Positions 55,820-64,000 of a DNA stretch of 64,000 bases are shown here, piece after piece (the first letter of the stretch is position 1; each line of letters opens with the position of its first letter). Both the position numbers and the translations under genes were made by a program. The notes under the pieces are model-generated. The model had not been told where the DNA came from. It saw only the letters and a program-made list of their open reading frames with translations, and ran no database searches. The DNA is taken from NCBI GenBank assembly GCA_902651635.1, contig CACRSC010000019.1, positions 186,001 to 250,000 on the forward strand. Reading direction: 5' to 3'. Source of the stretch: Mastigamoeba balamuthi (Eukaryota > Evosea > Mastigamoebida > Mastigamoebidae).

Positions 55820-57772
55820 CTACGGCGCTGGAAGGGGGGCACGGCAGGTGGGGCACACCAGATTGTGATCCATCCAGCTCAGCAGGCACTGCGAGTGGAA
55901 CACGTGGGTGCACGGCGTGACCATGTAGTGGTCGCGTGCTGCCTCGGTGCGGAGCGGTATGGCCGCGGCCTGTGCCTCGATATCGCTGTCCGGCCCCGAG
56001 GGCGGGCCGTTGACCCGCGACATGCAGATAACGCACTCGACAGTCGCCTCGTCCACCTCCTCCGGCAGAGGTCGGTGGTACTCGTACTTGGGCGGAAGGA
56101 ACTGCTCGGGCGTGAAAAGCGGAATAGTCGGTGCGGTGGTGTGGGCGAGTACAGCATACACGCTTCGGAATGAAGAATCGCGGGCCGCGAATGTCCTGCA
56201 GGTAGAGGACGGCGCACTGGACGCCGAGGTACACCCAGAGCCAGAAGACGATCATCGGGTGCGGCTCGATCCTCGTAAAGTTGTTCGGCCAGGCGAGGAA
56301 GTATGTCGGGACAAAGAGGCGGCATACGGACGTCATGATGACGTAGTGCCTGGCGTGAAGGTCGTGAGCACCGCCATCGGGAGGGTGGGGATAATGACGT
56401 ACGACATGAGTGACTTTGAGTGGCCGTAGCGAGCATTCGAGTAGATCTGAGGCACCCAGAACGAGAACGAGACGAACATGACAAACCAGAAGGCGCCCTT
56501 GACGTAGAACACCAGGAGGAATCCCGAGAGCAGGAACCCGTCTGGAAAGATGTCAAACCGCGATTTAAAAAGGCTGTCTTACAGAATTTCAAATAGAGAA
56601 TCGACATCTGCCTTCGTATCTCGTCTGAGAGGTCGGTGTGAGAAAGAACGAGGCATCGACGGTGTGCCCACCATAGGACCCGTTGAAGATCTGCGGGTTC
56701 CGCGCCTTGAACGTGTTGATCATAAATTGCATGTTGAACATGCTGAACTTGATAAAATACAGGAACGACGCCGTGGCGAAGGCGTAGAAGAGGGCCTCGG
56801 TGAACACCACCGACGCGACGAGGTGTATCAGGCAGAAATAGGTGTCGAGCAGGCCCTGCATGGCGATGGCGACGGGCGCCATCTTAGCGGCGATCGTCTG
56901 CGAGCTCGACATGGCCATCTGGCGGAACAGCACCACGACCTCTACAATCGCCACGCCGTAGAGCATGACAATGTACCCCGTGGCGCCCTCCGTGCTCCCG
57001 GGAGCCCAGGGGCGCACCCTCGTCCTGAATCCCAGGCGGCAATTCGGGCTGTCCAGGCGCCCGTGCAGCACCGACGTGTCCCCGGCTTCGGGCGTGGCTG
57101 TGAAGGTGCCCTGGAAGTAGCAGTCGCGGACCGACGACGGGGACTGGGCTGCGTTCTTGGGCAGCGACAGTTGCTGGCTCATGTACGCGACCTCGATGTC
57201 CTGTGCGTTTGTGTAGCGGCCCGGGGCGAAGCTCGAGTTCGCCAGGGTGGCCGGGGTGTGCTGGAGGGGGTTCGCCATCAGGACAAGCACCCCGTGCTGC
57301 GTGAAGTGCAGCCCCTGGAATGCAAACATGTACATGTCGTCCGTGATGTACGAGCCGTCCCGTACGTTGAGCTTGCCCTGCGGTAATTCCGGGAAACACA
57401 CGTCAATGCAGGCAGTGCAACTATAGTGCACACCTCTACGAGATCGACCCCCGCGTTGGTGTTGTGCGCCCGGATGCGGAAGTCGCCAATGTACAGCACT
57501 CCGAGGGCGTGGCGCAGCATGTGCTTCGAGTCGGCTGCCTGCGTCGGCAGCTCCCACGTGCCTGGCGTGGCAACACGTGGCGTCAAGGGGGGGGCAGGGC
57601 TTATAAATAGGGCAAATTGAAATGGTGCACTGGGGTGGATTTTCGGGAGTGCGCGGGGGTGCTGTGGGGGAAGCTCACCCTTGAAGATCCCAGAAGGGGT
57701 TATGTTGGCGCGGTGCGCGCACGCGAGGTGCGTGAGCGCCGCCGCGAATGCCACCAACACCACCACCCTCAT
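55820..57772 (-). CDS. Transmembrane RING E3 ubiquitin ligase, Tul1/Dsc-like
   Basis: Signal peptide (MRVVVLVAFAAALTHLACA), a luminal beta-rich domain (GVLYIGDFRIRAHN; DMYMFAFQGLHFTQHGVLVLMAN; YFQGTFTATPEAGDTSVLHG), then about seven membrane helices (GYIVMLYGVAIVEVVVLF; LIHLVASVVFTEALFYAFATASFLYFI; GFLLVFYVKGAFWFVMFVSFSFW; MIVFWLWVYLGVQCAVLYL, abridged). A C-terminal RING-H2 ends the protein: CVICMS ... CTHVFHSQCLLSWMDHNLVCPTC. The order matches fungal Tul1 (Golgi/vacuole Dsc E3 complex) and plant FLY1/FLY2. It would ubiquitinate membrane proteins in the secretory system. About five introns. Divergent from the XLF-like gene across only 92 bp. Confidence 0.85.
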
Positions 57773-57864
57773 ACTCTTTTTATGAATCTGTGCGGAATCG
57801 TGCGGGCAGATATTTCCAGAATAATCTTTAGATTGAGATATCTTCAGGTTGTTCCGGTGCTCCC
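57773..57864. promoter_or_regulatory. Minimal bidirectional promoter, Tul1-like / XLF-like
   Basis: 92 bp between opposite start codons. It contains AGATATTT (57808-57815) and AGATATCT (57836-57843), spaced 28 bp apart start to start. This compact region is the clearest case of the recurrent motif in a position where it must act on one or both genes. Confidence 0.65.
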
Positions 57865-58655
57865 ATGGAGGCCGAGCTCGCAGGCGTCATGTGGGCGCCC
57901 ATCAAAGGGACGCGGTATCTGCTGAAGGCGGTCTTCCGCATCGAGGACGAGGTGCCGATGTACTGCCTGGCCGTCACGGATCTCTGCGACGTCTGGTGCT
58001 CCCGCGCATCGGGAGACGCGCTGCTCGCCGAGCTCAGGCGCAACAACCCGCACCTCGAGACGAAGCTCTCCCAAGTCTTCGCCATCCTCGAGGAGGAGCT
58101 GCGCTCTCCGGACATCACGCAGGTCAGGATACGAATCCCGCGATATTTCCCGCCCACAGAACAAATATCCAATTGATTCACCCCTCCCACCAGAGGGAGT
58201 CAAGACTGCTCGTGAGGGTCGAGCGGAAGATTGGGTTCTACAAGTTCGGGTGGGCCTTTGACTGCAGCCCGCTGCCCGACCGCGACCGCGGGTCGCTGCT
58301 GCGCACGCAGCTGATCGAGCCGCTCATCGCTGTCTGCTGCTCGCTCGACACGGGGGCTGCACAGGGCACCGCGAAGCCCCAGGTGCCCGTTCTCGCCCTC
58401 GGCACCGCCTCTGCCGACGCGTTCACTCGCTACGTGAGGTGGAGAGTGCTCGGGGAGACAGAGGCGCCCTCGGAGTCGGCTGCTGCGGCTGCTGCTGCGG
58501 AGCAAATGTCGCGGGCCGCCTCGTTCGGCGTCAGAGACGACGACGGCGCCGGCGACGACAGCGACCTCGAGCGGAAGCGGCGACGAGAGATAGAGGCGAA
58601 GCTCGCAGGGGCCTACGAGCGCAAGCCCAAGAAGCCCAGGATGAAGTTCGTCTGA
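57865..58655 (+). CDS. Probable XLF/NHEJ1 (Cernunnos) homologue
   Basis: 239 residues; exons 57865-58122 and 58194-58655. The head domain matches XLF in layout: MWAPIKGTRYLLKAVFRIEDEVPMYCLAVTDLCDVW (abridged; beta-strands with the conserved LxVTDLxxVW), NPHLETKLSQVFAILEEEL, RLLVRVERKIGFYKFGWAFDCSPLP, and LLRTQLIEPLIAVCCSLD leading to the coiled coil. The C-terminus is basic and ends KKPKKPRMKFV-like (KPKKPRMKFV), as in the Ku-binding motif of XLF (basic cluster then aromatic). XLF works with XRCC4-Lig4 and Ku in non-homologous end joining. No other NHEJ gene is in the window. PAXX or XRCC4 share this fold and are the alternatives. Confidence 0.65.
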
Positions 58656-58845
58656 CCGCGACGGATCCCAGTGCGACAGCAAGCGTCGAATGCGAATGGC
58701 CCTGGGGACGACTGGACAACTCGCTGAACCCCGACAGGGTCTCTCTTTTGTATTGACAACGGGGGCAGAGCTTGGGGGAGTCGAGGGCCCACAGAGCTGG
58801 AGACGGTGAGCGGGAGGAGGCGGGGACCGGGGCGAGCCCGCCCGC

Positions 58846-59691
58846 TCAGTGCAGGACGAGGCGCAGCGAGACGGTGTTCCAGTCCTGGAAGTTGCGGTTG
58901 GGGTAGTTGCCGGGCGTGCGGTAGTGCAGGCTGAGCGTGTGCTGCCCCGCGGCGAGCGAGAGGGGCAGCGTGACGGTGTTGGTGTGGTAGGTCGTGTCGC
59001 CGGAGATGGCGCGCGACTCGGTGAGCTCCTTGCCGTCGAGCATCAGCTTGGTGCAGAGGATCGTGTTGCCCTCGGACCACGTGGCCACGTTGTAGTGCGC
59101 CATGGCGTTGGCGGGCGTGGCCGTCGTGAACGTCAGCGCGTCGAGGCCCGGGAACTGCGCCCACTGGTTGTTGTTGCTGAGCGTGTAGGTGCTGTTGTTG
59201 TGCGTCTCGAGGACCTGCGGCGACGAGCACAGGCCGCGGACCTCGCGCTCGAGGCAGGCCACGCGGTCGCGCAGCACCTCGACGTCGTCTGCGGGGACCA
59301 GCGTCGAGAGCTCGAAGACCACGAGGTTCCCGATGGTCAGCTCGAGCCCCCTCGCCCCCTTGCCGACCACGAAGTTCCCCGCACGCAGCGCCTCGAGCCA
59401 CACCCTCGCCTGCGCCTGCGTCTCCGAGCGAGCGGGCGCCACCGCGAGGGTGCCCGCCTGGCGGATCATCACCTGTGCCACGATGACCACCGCGGTGTGA
59501 GCTCTCTCGTTGGCAGCTCTCTCGGTGTTTGCGTCTTCGAGAAAATTGTGGGGGGAATGGGGAGGATGGCAGGTATTGGGGGACCCTGGAGATTGCGTTA
59601 CCCTAACTTCGATGTTGCGGCCATCGTAGATGGCGCTGACGCCGTAGTCGGCGTGGCCGGTGGTCGGGTAGACAGTCTCGATAGAGTCCAT
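58846..59691 (-). CDS. Orphan protein: short coiled coil plus C-terminal beta-sandwich
   Basis: Start ATG 59691 (MDSIETVYPTTGHADYGVSAIYDGRNIEVR), then an in-frame intron (about 59602-59471, gtaacg...cacag) removed before VMIRQAGTLAVAPARSE. Middle: a helical segment with Leu heptads (VEVLRDRVACLEREVRGL). C-terminal ~110 residues are beta-rich: STYTLSNNNQWAQF, ALTFTTATPANAMAHYNVATWSEGN, LPLSLAAGQHTLSLHYRT, VSLRLVL. This resembles trimeric stalk-plus-beta-sandwich proteins (TNF/C1q-like or fibre heads), but no signal peptide is present. The family is not recognised. Confidence 0.6.
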   Translation of the reverse strand: MDSIETVYPTTGHADYGVSAIYDGRNIEVRVTQSPGSPNTCHPPHSPHNFLEDANTERAANERAHTAVVIVAQVMIRQAGTLAVAPARSETQAQARVWLEALRAGNFVVGKGARGLELTIGNLVVFELSTLVPADDVEVLRDRVACLEREVRGLCSSPQVLETHNNSTYTLSNNNQWAQFPGLDALTFTTATPANAMAHYNVATWSEGNTILCTKLMLDGKELTESRAISGDTTYHTNTVTLPLSLAAGQHTLSLHYRTPGNYPNRNFQDWNTVSLRLVLH

Positions 59692-60402
59692 GGCGGTGCG
59701 GGGCAAAACAAACGTACGCAGAAGAGTTAGTGGCGGGAGGACGCAAATTGTGATGTGTGACGAAATGGGGTGGCGGTTGTGGTGCGCCACAACGGAATAT
59801 CGGCCACGTGACGCAGAGCGGAAAAGCCGAAAATGCGAACTCGAACAACGCGAGACAGAAAGAACAAGCACCCTCGGGATGGGCACCCGCGCAGGGCCAG
59901 CCTCTCCCTTGCGCCAACGGTTTTCGAGCGTGGCCGAAAGAGGTGACACTGCAGAGACAGGAGCAGGGGAGCCCAGCTGCCTCGATGGCGCTTGTGGGCA
60001 CCACAGGGCCGACGGTGGTTGCATGCTGGCTCTTTGGTGCCGCGGGGCAAAAAGCCTCGGTGCTGCCGAATTTGGGCAGCGTGGCATTGTGACGAGGCGA
60101 TCTCGCCCTCATCCTTCTTGTCTGAGTGGCCTGGACGTGTTCCGTCGTCGGGAAGAGAAATGCGCCATGAGTTGTTAAGTGAGGTGGCCGGGTAGTCTCC
60201 AAATCAGAGAGGTCGGTTTCTTCCGTTGGACTACGTACGCCACGAGTGTCGACAGGGAGCGTGTATGAATGTTGGATCATTCTTGGGTGCAGAAATGCAT
60301 GATGGTACATATGAAATCAATTGTCTGGATATTTCTGCACACCCCGGGAGATTCTGACTCGGGAAGCAGAAAAACTGTTGCCTGAGGGACCGAGTAAGAG
60401 AC
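59692..60402. promoter_or_regulatory. Divergent intergenic region
   Basis: About 710 bp between two divergent starts. Contains gaatatcg near 59800 and gatattt at 60328-60334 (75 bp before the thioesterase start). Short ORFs are not supported. Confidence 0.4.
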
Positions 60403-60894
60403 ATGTGCGAAGCCCTCGAAAGGTTTCTGAAGGAGAACATCGAGCTGACAGTGCCGCTGGGCGTGCGCGTCGACGCCGCCGACAGCGGCCACGTCGTCGT
60501 TCGTGCCCCGCTGTCGGGCAACCGCAACGACAAGGGCTGCGTCTTCGCCGGCTCCTCTGCCTCCGTAGCCGTCGTCACGGGCTGGTGCATGGCCTCCCGC
60601 ATCGTCTCCGACGCCGTCGCCCACGCGCACCGCGAAGGCGCCGACGTGGCCGTCGTCGCCAAGGAGACCACCGTGCGGTACCGTGCGCCGCTGCGTTCCG
60701 ACTTCGTGAGCGTCTGCGTTGCGCCTGCGGGGGCAGCGGCCGACGCGGCGCACAACCTCTTCGACGACGACGCGCCGCGCAGGGGCAGGGCTGCCGTCGA
60801 GCTCGACGTCGAGCTGCGGCCCGAGGGCGCTGCGCCCAGCGACCCTCCCGCAGTCACCATGCACGGCACCTACGTGGCGTTGCTCAAGCACTGA
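60403..60894 (+). CDS. Hotdog-fold thioesterase, YiiD-C-terminal type
   Basis: Intronless, 163 residues. It follows the YiiD_C putative thioesterase family: FLKENIELTVPLGVRVDAADSGHVVVRAPLSGNRNDKGCVFAGSSASVAVVTGWCMAS (abridged), then VVAKETTVRYRAPLRSDFVSVCV. The APL..N.N.KG..F.GS stretch is the hotdog helix and likely active site. In bacteria this domain is usually fused to an acetyltransferase; here it is alone. The acyl substrate is unknown. A bacterial origin is possible because it lacks introns. Confidence 0.8.
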   Translation: MCEALERFLKENIELTVPLGVRVDAADSGHVVVRAPLSGNRNDKGCVFAGSSASVAVVTGWCMASRIVSDAVAHAHREGADVAVVAKETTVRYRAPLRSDFVSVCVAPAGAAADAAHNLFDDDAPRRGRAAVELDVELRPEGAAPSDPPAVTMHGTYVALLKH

Positions 60895-61145
60895 GCTGCT
60901 CAGCAGAGAGCACAGCGCACAGGCAACAACGCTGTATGGGACGTTCTGTTACTTCCGGATTGTGTATCTGTACAGGTGTGCAACTAATAGAGCCACTGGG
61001 GGTCACGAGCTCCAGTGGCGCCGGGGATGGTACAGATCTGCGCGTGCCCGGCAGCAGGCCTTGCTCGGGGGGTATTTCGGGGGCGTGCAGAGTCGTGCCC
61101 ACGTGGTCAGTAGGCGTTGGGATGGGCCCAGTCAGTACTGCTGCA

Positions 61146-62616
61146 TTAGGGGGCTTTTGCGCTGATGCGGTGCTCGCAGTAGGGGCACCTGCCAAACACA
61201 ACGCCCAGCATCGCGTCGTCGCAGGCAGCGCCCGCGGACCGCAGCCACTGGTAGAGGCACTCGGCGTGGAACGGCTGCCTGCACGCGGGGTTGTCGCAGA
61301 CGCGCGTGGGGGGCTCGCCCTCGAGCTCGTGCGCGAGGCAGACGCCGCAGGGCGCGGGGCCCTCGACCTGCGAGGCCTCGGAGGCGTTGGGCCTCGGCGG
61401 CGCTGCCACCGCGACGCCCAGGATGGCCTCGAGGTTGTCGACGACGCCGCGCTGCTGGTCCCACCGCGCGCGGCCCTGCGCGAGCCTCTGGCGCAGCGGC
61501 GCGGCGTGGCTCTCGGGCCCCAGCACCCAGACGTCCGGCATCTCCCGCGGGTGCTGCGGGTCCAGGCTCACCTGCACCGTGAGGTCCCTGTCTTGCCGGG
61601 GCAGTCAGCGAGGCGGGCAGCAGCAGCAGCAGCAGCGCAGCCTTACCGATGATGAGCCTGCGCGAGACAGAAGAGGGACCGCGGGCGTCGCTGCTGCCCA
61701 CGCAGGCGGCGCGGGCGTCGATGGCGTCGAGCTGCTCCCAGAGCGCCTGGTACGCGTCGACGGCCGCGCAGAACAGCGCCCACGCGGCGCGCACCGACGT
61801 CCCGCCGGAGGGCAGCGGCCTGGGGAGCTCGTGCGCCGTCCTGGGCGGCGTCCGCGGGTAGTCGGCCGGCACCTCGACCCTCAGCGAGTGCTCTCTGCCC
61901 GCGGCGTCCCTGCACACGCAAAGCGCGTGGTGAGGAGCACGCCGCTGCCTGGCAGCCCACTGCTGCTGCTGCTGCTGCTGGTGGTGGTGTCGCACGCCGT
62001 GCAGAGGAGCAGAGTGCGCGCAGAGGCGTCGGCGCTGCGCAGGTGTGCGGAGACGTCGATCTGGTCGAGCTCGCAGAGCACGGCCTCCCAGGCGCACAGC
62101 GCCTCGGCGGACCCGCCGCCCGCCGTGCTGCTGCCGTCGCCGCCCTGCGGGGCCGACGCGCACACCTCCTGCGCGGGCGTCAGGCCGTCGTCGGAAGAGC
62201 AGGGCAGGAAGGAAGAGGAGGGGCCGGTAGGGAGGGCTCACCGCGGCGTGCACGAGCTCCTTGACGCACTCGTCCCAGTCGACAGCCCCCGACGCTGCGA
62301 TCCTCTGGGGCGGGGGTGGGGAGGTCAGCGAGCCAGAGGAGGCTCGGGGGGGCGAGTGCTCACAGAGAGGAGCGCGGAGGCGGCGGCAAGGAGCTGCGGG
62401 CATGCGGAGGAGACGTGGGTCACTGCCCGGCCAGCGCTGGCGACGCGCAGCGAGACCTCGTACTCGAGCCCCTGGAGACGCGCACCGCCAGCGGCCACGA
62501 GACCCGTGAGAACGGCACGCTGAGTGGGGGAGAGGCAAAACGGCCACGTGCCATGGCCACCACGTAGCCCTCGAAGACGTCGAGCGAGGCCGTCGTCGGC
62601 ACCAGAACAGCGGACA
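61146..62616 (-). CDS. FANCL: FANCL, Fanconi anaemia E3 ubiquitin ligase
   Basis: In FANCL this E3 monoubiquitinates FANCD2/FANCI in cross-link repair. N-terminal ELF-type part (TASLDVFEGYVVAMARGRF; GAVDWDECVKELVHAAV), double-RWD (DAAGREHSLRVEVPADYP; YQALWEQLDAID; RRLIIG/DRDLTVQVSLDPQHPREMPDVWVLG), and the C-terminal RING: CGVCLAHELEGEPPTRVCDN...C.QPFHAECLYQWLRS...VFGRCPYCEHRISAKAP. Each block aligns with human FANCL in order, and the QPFHxxCLYxWLR and FGxCPYC phrases are diagnostic. About five introns; start ATG 62616. Divergent from RPP30 across 135 bp. A long antisense ORF overlapping it is composition noise. Confidence 0.92.
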
Positions 62617-62751
62617 TAGTGCCCCTGCGATTTGGGATTCTCTCCACAAGATTTTTATCCCGTGACGAAATCCTTGCAGAAATATCTTCCCGACGACCCT
62701 TCTCCGACGGCTCAGCAGACGCCTCACCGCTCGCCCCGCGCCGCCCCCCGC
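62617..62751. promoter_or_regulatory. Bidirectional promoter FANCL / RPP30
   Basis: 135 bp between opposite starts, with AAATATCT at 62680-62687 followed at once by TCCCG, an arrangement also seen at 17231 and 58142. Confidence 0.6.
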
Positions 62752-63774
62752 ATGTTCGTGGACCTGAACATCCCGTACCCCTGGAGCAAGACGGGCACGC
62801 CCGCGCCCCCGTACGACGTGGCGGCCGCGGCCCTGCGCGCCGGCTGGGACGCCGTCGCCTTCAACCTCGAGCTCGACGAGTCGGACCTGCAGTCCTCGGG
62901 CGCCCGCCTGGCCCAGCACCTCGAGTCGGGCCGCGCCGACGCCGAGCGCGTCCTCTCGCGCGTCCCGGGCCTGCGCGACCTGTCGACCCTGCGGACTGCC
63001 GCCCCTCGCAGAGTGCTGTGGCGCGTGACCGTGAGCCTCGCCGACTCGGAGCTGCCGGCAGAGCAGCGCGTCAAGGACGTCGCGGGGAAGCTGCGCGCGG
63101 CGCTGGGGCAGCGGGCGCTGGGGTGCGTCGACGTGCTGGCGGCGGCGTGCGCGAGCGAGGGGCTGTTCCGCGCGGCGTGCGCGTCGCCCGAGAGCCCGTT
63201 CAGCGTCGTCGTCTGCTGCCCGCGGCCCTCGGACAGCGTCTGGCGGCTGCCGTTCGACTGCGTCCGCAAGGCGCTGCGCCGCGGGTGCGCGCTCGAGGTC
63301 AGCTGCTCGCGGGCCGTCACCACGACGAGCCCCGCGGCGCGCGCGGCGTTCGTGACGGCGTGCCTCGAGGTCGCGCGCGTCTCGCGGGCGGGCAGGTCCG
63401 TCGTCGTCACGAGCGGCGCCCGCAGCCCGGCGGCCGTCAGGGCGCCCATGGACCTCGCCAACCTCGCCGGCGCCCTCGCGGGCTTCGCCTGGGACGCCGC
63501 CGTGCGCTGCGTCTCGGCCAACCCGCTCGCAGCCGTCGCCGAGCACGCGCGCTCGTGCGCCCCGGGCCCCGTCGTCGCCGTGTCGTCGCTCAGGGCTGCC
63601 GCTGCCTCGTCCGCCGCGGCCACGCCAGAGGAGGCGAGGACCCCGCAGGAGGGCAAGAGGGGCAAGCGCAAGCAGAAGTCGCCGGCGGCAGGGGGCGCGC
63701 AGGAGGCGGGCCAGGCAGCGGCGGAGGCACCGCCGGCCAAGAAGCACAAGACAGCAGCAAGCCAGAACGAATAA
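62752..63774 (+). CDS. RNase P/MRP protein subunit p30 (RPP30/Rpp1)
   Basis: Intronless, 340 residues from ATG 62752 (MFVDLNIPYPWS). It has the TIM-barrel-like RNase P p30 layout: DVAAAALRAGWDAVAFN (strand/helix with the family's G-W/Y-AVAFN), a middle strand-helix region (VLAAACASEGLFRAACAS), FDCVRKALRRGCALEVSCSRA, ARAAFVTACLEVARVSRAGRSVVVTSGA and RAPMDLANLAGALAG. The latter two match the RSVVxSSGA and RxPxDVxNL signatures of Rpp1. The C-terminus is Lys-rich (KRGKRKQKS, KKHK), suited to RNA or nuclear targeting. It functions in tRNA 5' processing as part of RNase P and MRP. Confidence 0.85.
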   Translation: MFVDLNIPYPWSKTGTPAPPYDVAAAALRAGWDAVAFNLELDESDLQSSGARLAQHLESGRADAERVLSRVPGLRDLSTLRTAAPRRVLWRVTVSLADSELPAEQRVKDVAGKLRAALGQRALGCVDVLAAACASEGLFRAACASPESPFSVVVCCPRPSDSVWRLPFDCVRKALRRGCALEVSCSRAVTTTSPAARAAFVTACLEVARVSRAGRSVVVTSGARSPAAVRAPMDLANLAGALAGFAWDAAVRCVSANPLAAVAEHARSCAPGPVVAVSSLRAAAASSAAATPEEARTPQEGKRGKRKQKSPAAGGAQEAGQAAAEAPPAKKHKTAASQNE

Positions 63775-64000
63775 ACAGCAAGCATGCAGCTCCGCCAAGG
63801 CATCGGTCCGAGTGGGGTGGGTGCCCTCTGCCTGTCCAGAGGTCGCGCGCGTGCTGCGAGCCAGCCTGCAGGCTGCTTGCTGGGTGGGCCCCCGTTTTGG
63901 AACTGTGGCCCGGGTGGGCAACAGGGAAAGGGGGCAAAATATCTCCACCATAAATATTAGTATCTGCGTAGTGCACTCAACCGCCGAGAGCGCCCTGTTG
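63775..64000. other. 3' flank of RPP30 and start of next intergenic region
   Basis: Holds AAAATATCT (63936-63944), the exact plant evening-element sequence, and aaatatta nearby, probably belonging to a gene beyond the window. Confidence 0.4.

Noticed and set aside
61132-63951. 939-codon minus-strand ORF spanning FANCL and RPP30
   Set aside because: It runs through known introns and antisense to RPP30, with Arg/Ala/Gly-rich noise; the FANCL exons lie in other frames for much of it.

Overview
This window is nuclear DNA of a single-celled eukaryote. It is GC-rich and gene-dense: about 31 protein genes in 64 kb, many cut by short spliceosomal introns of about 40 to 90 nt, on both strands. The content is that of a free-living protist with actin, membrane-traffic, cAMP and DNA-repair genes: formin, ADF/coactosin protein, myosin light-chain-like EF-hand protein, ARF-GEF, CLC channel, tetraspanin, PLD3-like nuclease, adenylyl cyclase, Mei2-type RNA-binding protein, transmembrane RING E3, FANCL, a probable XLF/NHEJ1 and RNase P p30. 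I cannot name the lineage. I saw no rRNA, convincing tRNA, CRISPR, or transposon or virus-derived element.

Layout. 1-9 kb: 5'-truncated CaMK-type kinase, an acylated EF-hand protein, PTPA and an LCM-family methyltransferase head to head, a glycosyltransferase and a PLD3/4-like nuclease. 9-19 kb: coactosin-type coiled-coil protein, an orphan, a calmodulin-like light chain, a CLC channel, a two-SH3 adaptor and a tetraspanin. 19-32 kb: an orphan coiled-coil protein, an F-box/armadillo protein, a formin-like protein and a Sec7-PH ARF exchange factor. 32-45 kb: Mei2-like RRM protein; a GAF-GAF-PAS adenylyl cyclase; two tandem copies of an isoprenylcysteine methyltransferase-like gene, with an inverted scrap of the next gene between them; and a coiled-coil gene carrying a degenerate cyclase domain. 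45-51 kb: an AT-hook protein, an orphan, a gene-poor stretch and a NagB/PIG-L fusion. 51-64 kb: a large cysteine-rich surface protein, a Tul1-like E3, XLF-like, a beta-sandwich protein, a thioesterase, FANCL and RPP30.

Three features recur across the window. (1) Splice donors mostly read GT(A/G)CG rather than GTAAGT, and several introns are GC-AG, often starting GCACG. (2) An AT-rich motif, AAATATCT or AGATATTT and close variants, sits in most intergenic regions next to start codons, sometimes joined to an E2F-like TTTCCCGC. (3) Many neighbours are head to head and share one short promoter.

The main points for a second look are the CyaB1-like cyclase with two NKxnFx3DE GAF domains beside a degenerate cyclase gene, the rearranged methyltransferase duplication, the CLC with Gln in place of the gating Glu and two apparent 19-20 nt introns, the NagB/PIG-L fusion, and the motif and splice-donor grammar. 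Exon boundaries were read by eye. Those quoted to the base were checked for reading phase; the others are approximate.
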